The notes beneath the pieces were generated by a model. That model was given only the letters and a program-made list of their open reading frames with translations, had not been told where the DNA came from and searched no databases. From positions 24,438 through 88,437 of the forward strand of contig CAJUSH010000007.1 in the NCBI GenBank assembly GCA_910589045.1: a stretch of 64,000 nt of DNA, written 5' to 3'. The translations under genes were made by a program, and so were the position numbers. This document shows, piece by piece, positions 62,345 through 64,000 of the stretch. The DNA comes from an uncultured Eubacterium sp. GTDB lineage: Bacteria > Bacillota_A > Clostridia > Lachnospirales > Lachnospiraceae. Each line of letters starts with the position of its first letter. The first letter of the stretch is position 1.

Positions 62345-62901
62345 ATGCTTACCTCCTCTCGAATAAGCACCTCCTGCAGCCTTTTACGGCAGCGGAACAT
62401 CGTCGTTTTCACCCTGCTCTCACTGCACCCCAAAAAGAGCGCAACCTCTGCTACGGAATCCATATAGAAATAACGCCGCACGAACATGACACGCTCCTCT
62501 TTCGGAAGCTCACGCAAAAAGCCGCTGATAATTTTTCCCAGGCGGCCCTTCTCAACGGTCTGCTCCAATGTCTCACCACTGGGCACACATTCCGCCAGTT
62601 CCTCCAAAGATACTGACACACGGTCAGCCCCGCGCTTTTTCCGGTGGGCGCTGCGATAGCGGTTCAGAGACAGGTTACGGGTTATTTTTGCCAGATATGC
62701 ACCCAGATTCTGCGGATGCGCGGGCGGTATCGCCTGCCACGCCTGAAACCAGGTATCGTTGACGCACTCCGCCGCCTCACCCTCGTCCTGCAAAATACGG
62801 TATGCAATCGTGCGGCAGTAGGCGCCGTAGCCTTTCTCACACCTTTTGATCGCCTCCTCATTCCGCGCTGCAAACAGCTCCAGTATCTCCAGCTCAGACA
62901 T
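62341..62901 (-). CDS. ECF sigma factor
   Basis: A 186-residue sigma70-family protein. Region 2 (RTIAYRILQDEGEAAECVND, TWFQAWQAIPPAHPQNLGAY) and region 4 (RYFYMDSVAEVALFLGCSES, RVKTTMFRCRKRL) are clear, with no region 3. It partners the RsiV-like protein and is probably released when that is degraded. GGAAAGGAGTAC precedes the ATG. An ECF-like promoter lies about 120 nt upstream, suggesting autoregulation. Confidence 0.92.
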   Translation of the reverse strand: MSELEILELFAARNEEAIKRCEKGYGAYCRTIAYRILQDEGEAAECVNDTWFQAWQAIPPAHPQNLGAYLAKITRNLSLNRYRSAHRKKRGADRVSVSLEELAECVPSGETLEQTVEKGRLGKIISGFLRELPKEERVMFVRRYFYMDSVAEVALFLGCSESRVKTTMFRCRKRLQEVLIREEVSI

Positions 62902-63030
62902 ATGTACTCCTTTCCTCGTACATGCGCGTGTCCTATATTTATCTTTTATGTTACGAGAATCGTAATCGGGCAGAGGAATGCTGTCTCTGCACGAAAAAGG
63001 AGGAAGATATTTACTCCCTCCATAATATAT

Positions 63031-63056
63031 GACACCTTTTTTTCATTTTGGTTACA
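63031..63056 (-). promoter_or_regulatory. ECF-type promoter, probably autoregulatory
   Basis: TGTAAC, 16 nt, TGTC on the minus strand, the shape of promoters read by sigma-V/W/X-type factors (TGxAAC-N16-CGTC). It lies at the 3' end of folT. Confidence 0.55.
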
Positions 63057-63062
63057 AAAATA

Positions 63063-63599
63063 TTAACGCTCCGCCGTCTGCACCTGACGCTTGATCAACA
63101 CGATGGAACCCTGCAGGAGGGCAATCGTAACGATCTGTACGCCTCCGGTCACGAGCGCCTGGATCAGCCGTGTGGACAGCAGCGCCCCATAGCTGCTGCC
63201 TGTCAGGATCGAAAGCCACAGGGTATTCAAACCCAGACTGCAAACAAGCTGCACGGCCGTTACCGCACAAACGATGCGAAGGACCGTTACCTTTTTCTGC
63301 AAAAATAATCCGTAAAGCAGACCGGTGAAAACCGCAGTCACAGTAAATCCCGGAAAAAAGGGACCGCTGGGAAACACGATCGCCCCGATAAAATCCGCGA
63401 TGCCGCCTACGGCCGCCGCCTGCAGGGGACCAAGGACAATCGCTGCGATCGCCTCCGCAATAAAGGCAAAGCCTATGCGCGTAATCGGTGTGTTGATGGA
63501 CAAAAAGCGCCGCAGAATCACGTCCAGCGCAATCAGTGCGCCCATAATGGCCAGTTGGTTGACATTACTGTTCTTTTCCAGTTTTCTTTTCCTGTTCAT
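63063..63599 (-). CDS. folT: Folate-specific ECF transporter S component
   Basis: A 178-residue membrane protein with about five to six spans. NVNQLAIMGALIALDVILRR, RIGFAFIAEAIAAIVLGPLQ and PSGPFFPGFTVTAVFTGLLY match the folate S-component group of energy-coupling factor transporters. It needs the shared EcfAA'T module, which is not in the window. The assignment is strongly supported by the THF riboswitch upstream. Confidence 0.92.
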   Translation of the reverse strand: MNRKRKLEKNSNVNQLAIMGALIALDVILRRFLSINTPITRIGFAFIAEAIAAIVLGPLQAAAVGGIADFIGAIVFPSGPFFPGFTVTAVFTGLLYGLFLQKKVTVLRIVCAVTAVQLVCSLGLNTLWLSILTGSSYGALLSTRLIQALVTGGVQIVTIALLQGSIVLIKRQVQTAER

Positions 63600-63672
63600 A
63601 TACGATTCCTTTCTGAACTGCTTGGTTCCTTAAAGAAGAGGCGGAACAGGGCACCGCTTTACCCGCGGAAAC

Positions 63673-63706
63673 AAAAAAATTCTGTGACGAGTTATAGGTC
63701 ACAGAA
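63673..63706 (-). terminator. Riboswitch-controlled terminator before folT
   Basis: A 9-bp stem TTCTGTGAC/GTCACAGAA followed by seven T on the minus strand, 17 nt after the riboswitch. It makes folT expression fall when folate is plentiful (inference). Confidence 0.9.
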
Positions 63707-63723
63707 CATCTATGTTATCATGT

Positions 63724-63819
63724 AGACAGCGGATGCAATGCCACACCGCAAGCCTTCCGGCTTTTCGCCCAAAGGCAACTCCCATCCTTTGGTACTTAAC
63801 GCGTGACACCTACTCTGTT
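63724..63819 (-). promoter_or_regulatory. Tetrahydrofolate (THF) riboswitch
   Basis: The minus strand matches the THF-I aptamer: ACAGAGTAG at the 5' side, then CGCGTTAAGT, GGATGGGA, the GCGAAAAGC hairpin, GCGGTG and CATTGCATCCGCTGT, which closes P1. Order and spacing follow the known folT riboswitches. Confidence 0.93.
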
Positions 63820-63837
63820 CACATTGTTTACTTGTAG

Positions 63838-63911
63838 TCGATGCGACAGGATTTGAACCTGCGACCCCTACGTCCCTAACGTAGTGCTCTACCAAGCTGA
63901 GCCACGCATCG
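63838..63911 (-). tRNA. tRNA-Pro (anticodon AGG)
   Basis: A 74-nt cloverleaf: acceptor CGATGCG/CGCATCG, D arm GCTC/GAGC, anticodon stem CTACG/CGTAG around TTAGGGA (anticodon AGG, G37), T arm with TTCAAAT, discriminator A. C1-G72 with A73 and the GGTCGCAGG segment are typical of tRNA-Pro. CCA is not encoded. Confidence 0.95.
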
Positions 63912-63947
63912 ATATTTGATCTCATCCCTGCAGCTTTCTGCAAGGAG

Positions 63948-64000
63948 TCGATGCGACAGGATTTGAACCTGCGACCTCTGCGTCCCGAACGCAGCGCTCT
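63948..64000 (-). tRNA. tRNA-Pro (anticodon CGG), 5' end outside window
   Basis: The 3' two thirds of a tRNA with the same T arm and acceptor as the neighbour; the anticodon loop TTCGGGA in a CTGCG/CGCAG stem gives CGG. It is truncated by the window edge and lies 36 nt from the AGG tRNA on the same strand. Confidence 0.92.

Noticed and set aside
63710..63943. 77-codon open frame on the minus strand
   Set aside because: It lies over the tRNA-Pro gene and the THF riboswitch, whose structures account for the sequence.

Overview
The window looks like chromosomal DNA of a motile, anaerobic, gut-type Lachnospiraceae (Clostridia). This is inferred from the flagellar gene order flgM-flgN-flgK-flgL-fliW-csrA-flaG-fliD-fliS-fliC, canonical sigma28 (sigma-D) promoters, strong AGGAGG ribosome binding sites, GH94 phosphorylases beside a sugar ABC transporter that has no ATPase gene, an ECF-type folate transporter under a THF riboswitch, and the family make-up of the sensor kinases. 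The species cannot be named from sequence alone. No mobile element, CRISPR array or rRNA was seen.

Region A (1-17.5 kb) is a dense glycosyltransferase island. Eleven complete genes and one interrupted gene lie on the minus strand, and two more genes lie on the plus strand. It holds GT2 enzymes, CgeB-like GT-B enzymes, a GT4-GT2 fusion, a DUF4422 protein, two LicD-type phosphotransferase paralogues and a CDP-glycerol glycerophosphotransferase-like protein. It abuts fliC, so the likely job is glycosylation and phospho-decoration of flagellin (inference). The gene at the left edge has an in-frame TAG.

Region B (17.6-30.7 kb) is the late flagellar cluster on the minus strand: flgM, flgN, two tandem flgK paralogues, a very long flgL, fliW, csrA, flaG, a very long fliD, fliS, a FliT/FlgN-like chaperone and fliC. 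Sigma28-type promoters precede flgM, flaG and fliC. Both flagellin leaders in the window carry a GGA motif in a hairpin loop plus a second one over the Shine-Dalgarno sequence, which is the layout of CsrA-repressed hag leaders. fliW, csrA and their probable targets therefore lie together.

Region C (30.7-49.1 kb) is a sensory and metabolic stretch. It has two large hybrid histidine kinases, a second and divergent flagellin, a Trp-rich membrane protein behind a strong promoter, an Fe-S aldo/keto reductase, a coiled-coil protein, a MIF-like tautomerase, a HAD phosphatase, a Dabb protein, a LytTR regulator with a GHKL kinase, a GGDEF protein, and a cysK plus O-acetylhomoserine sulfhydrylase pair.

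Region D (49.2-58.9 kb) is a sugar-utilisation locus: binding protein, two permeases, two GH94 phosphorylases and an AraC-type regulator. Imported beta-linked oligosaccharides would be cleaved by phosphorolysis.

Region E (59-64 kb) holds a solitary AbiEi-like regulator with operator-like repeats, a membrane protein with a Lys-rich repeat tract, an ECF sigma factor with an RsiV-like anti-sigma factor, and a folT gene. folT sits behind a THF riboswitch and terminator that start only 18 nt after a tRNA-Pro(AGG) gene; part of a tRNA-Pro(CGG) gene lies at the window edge.
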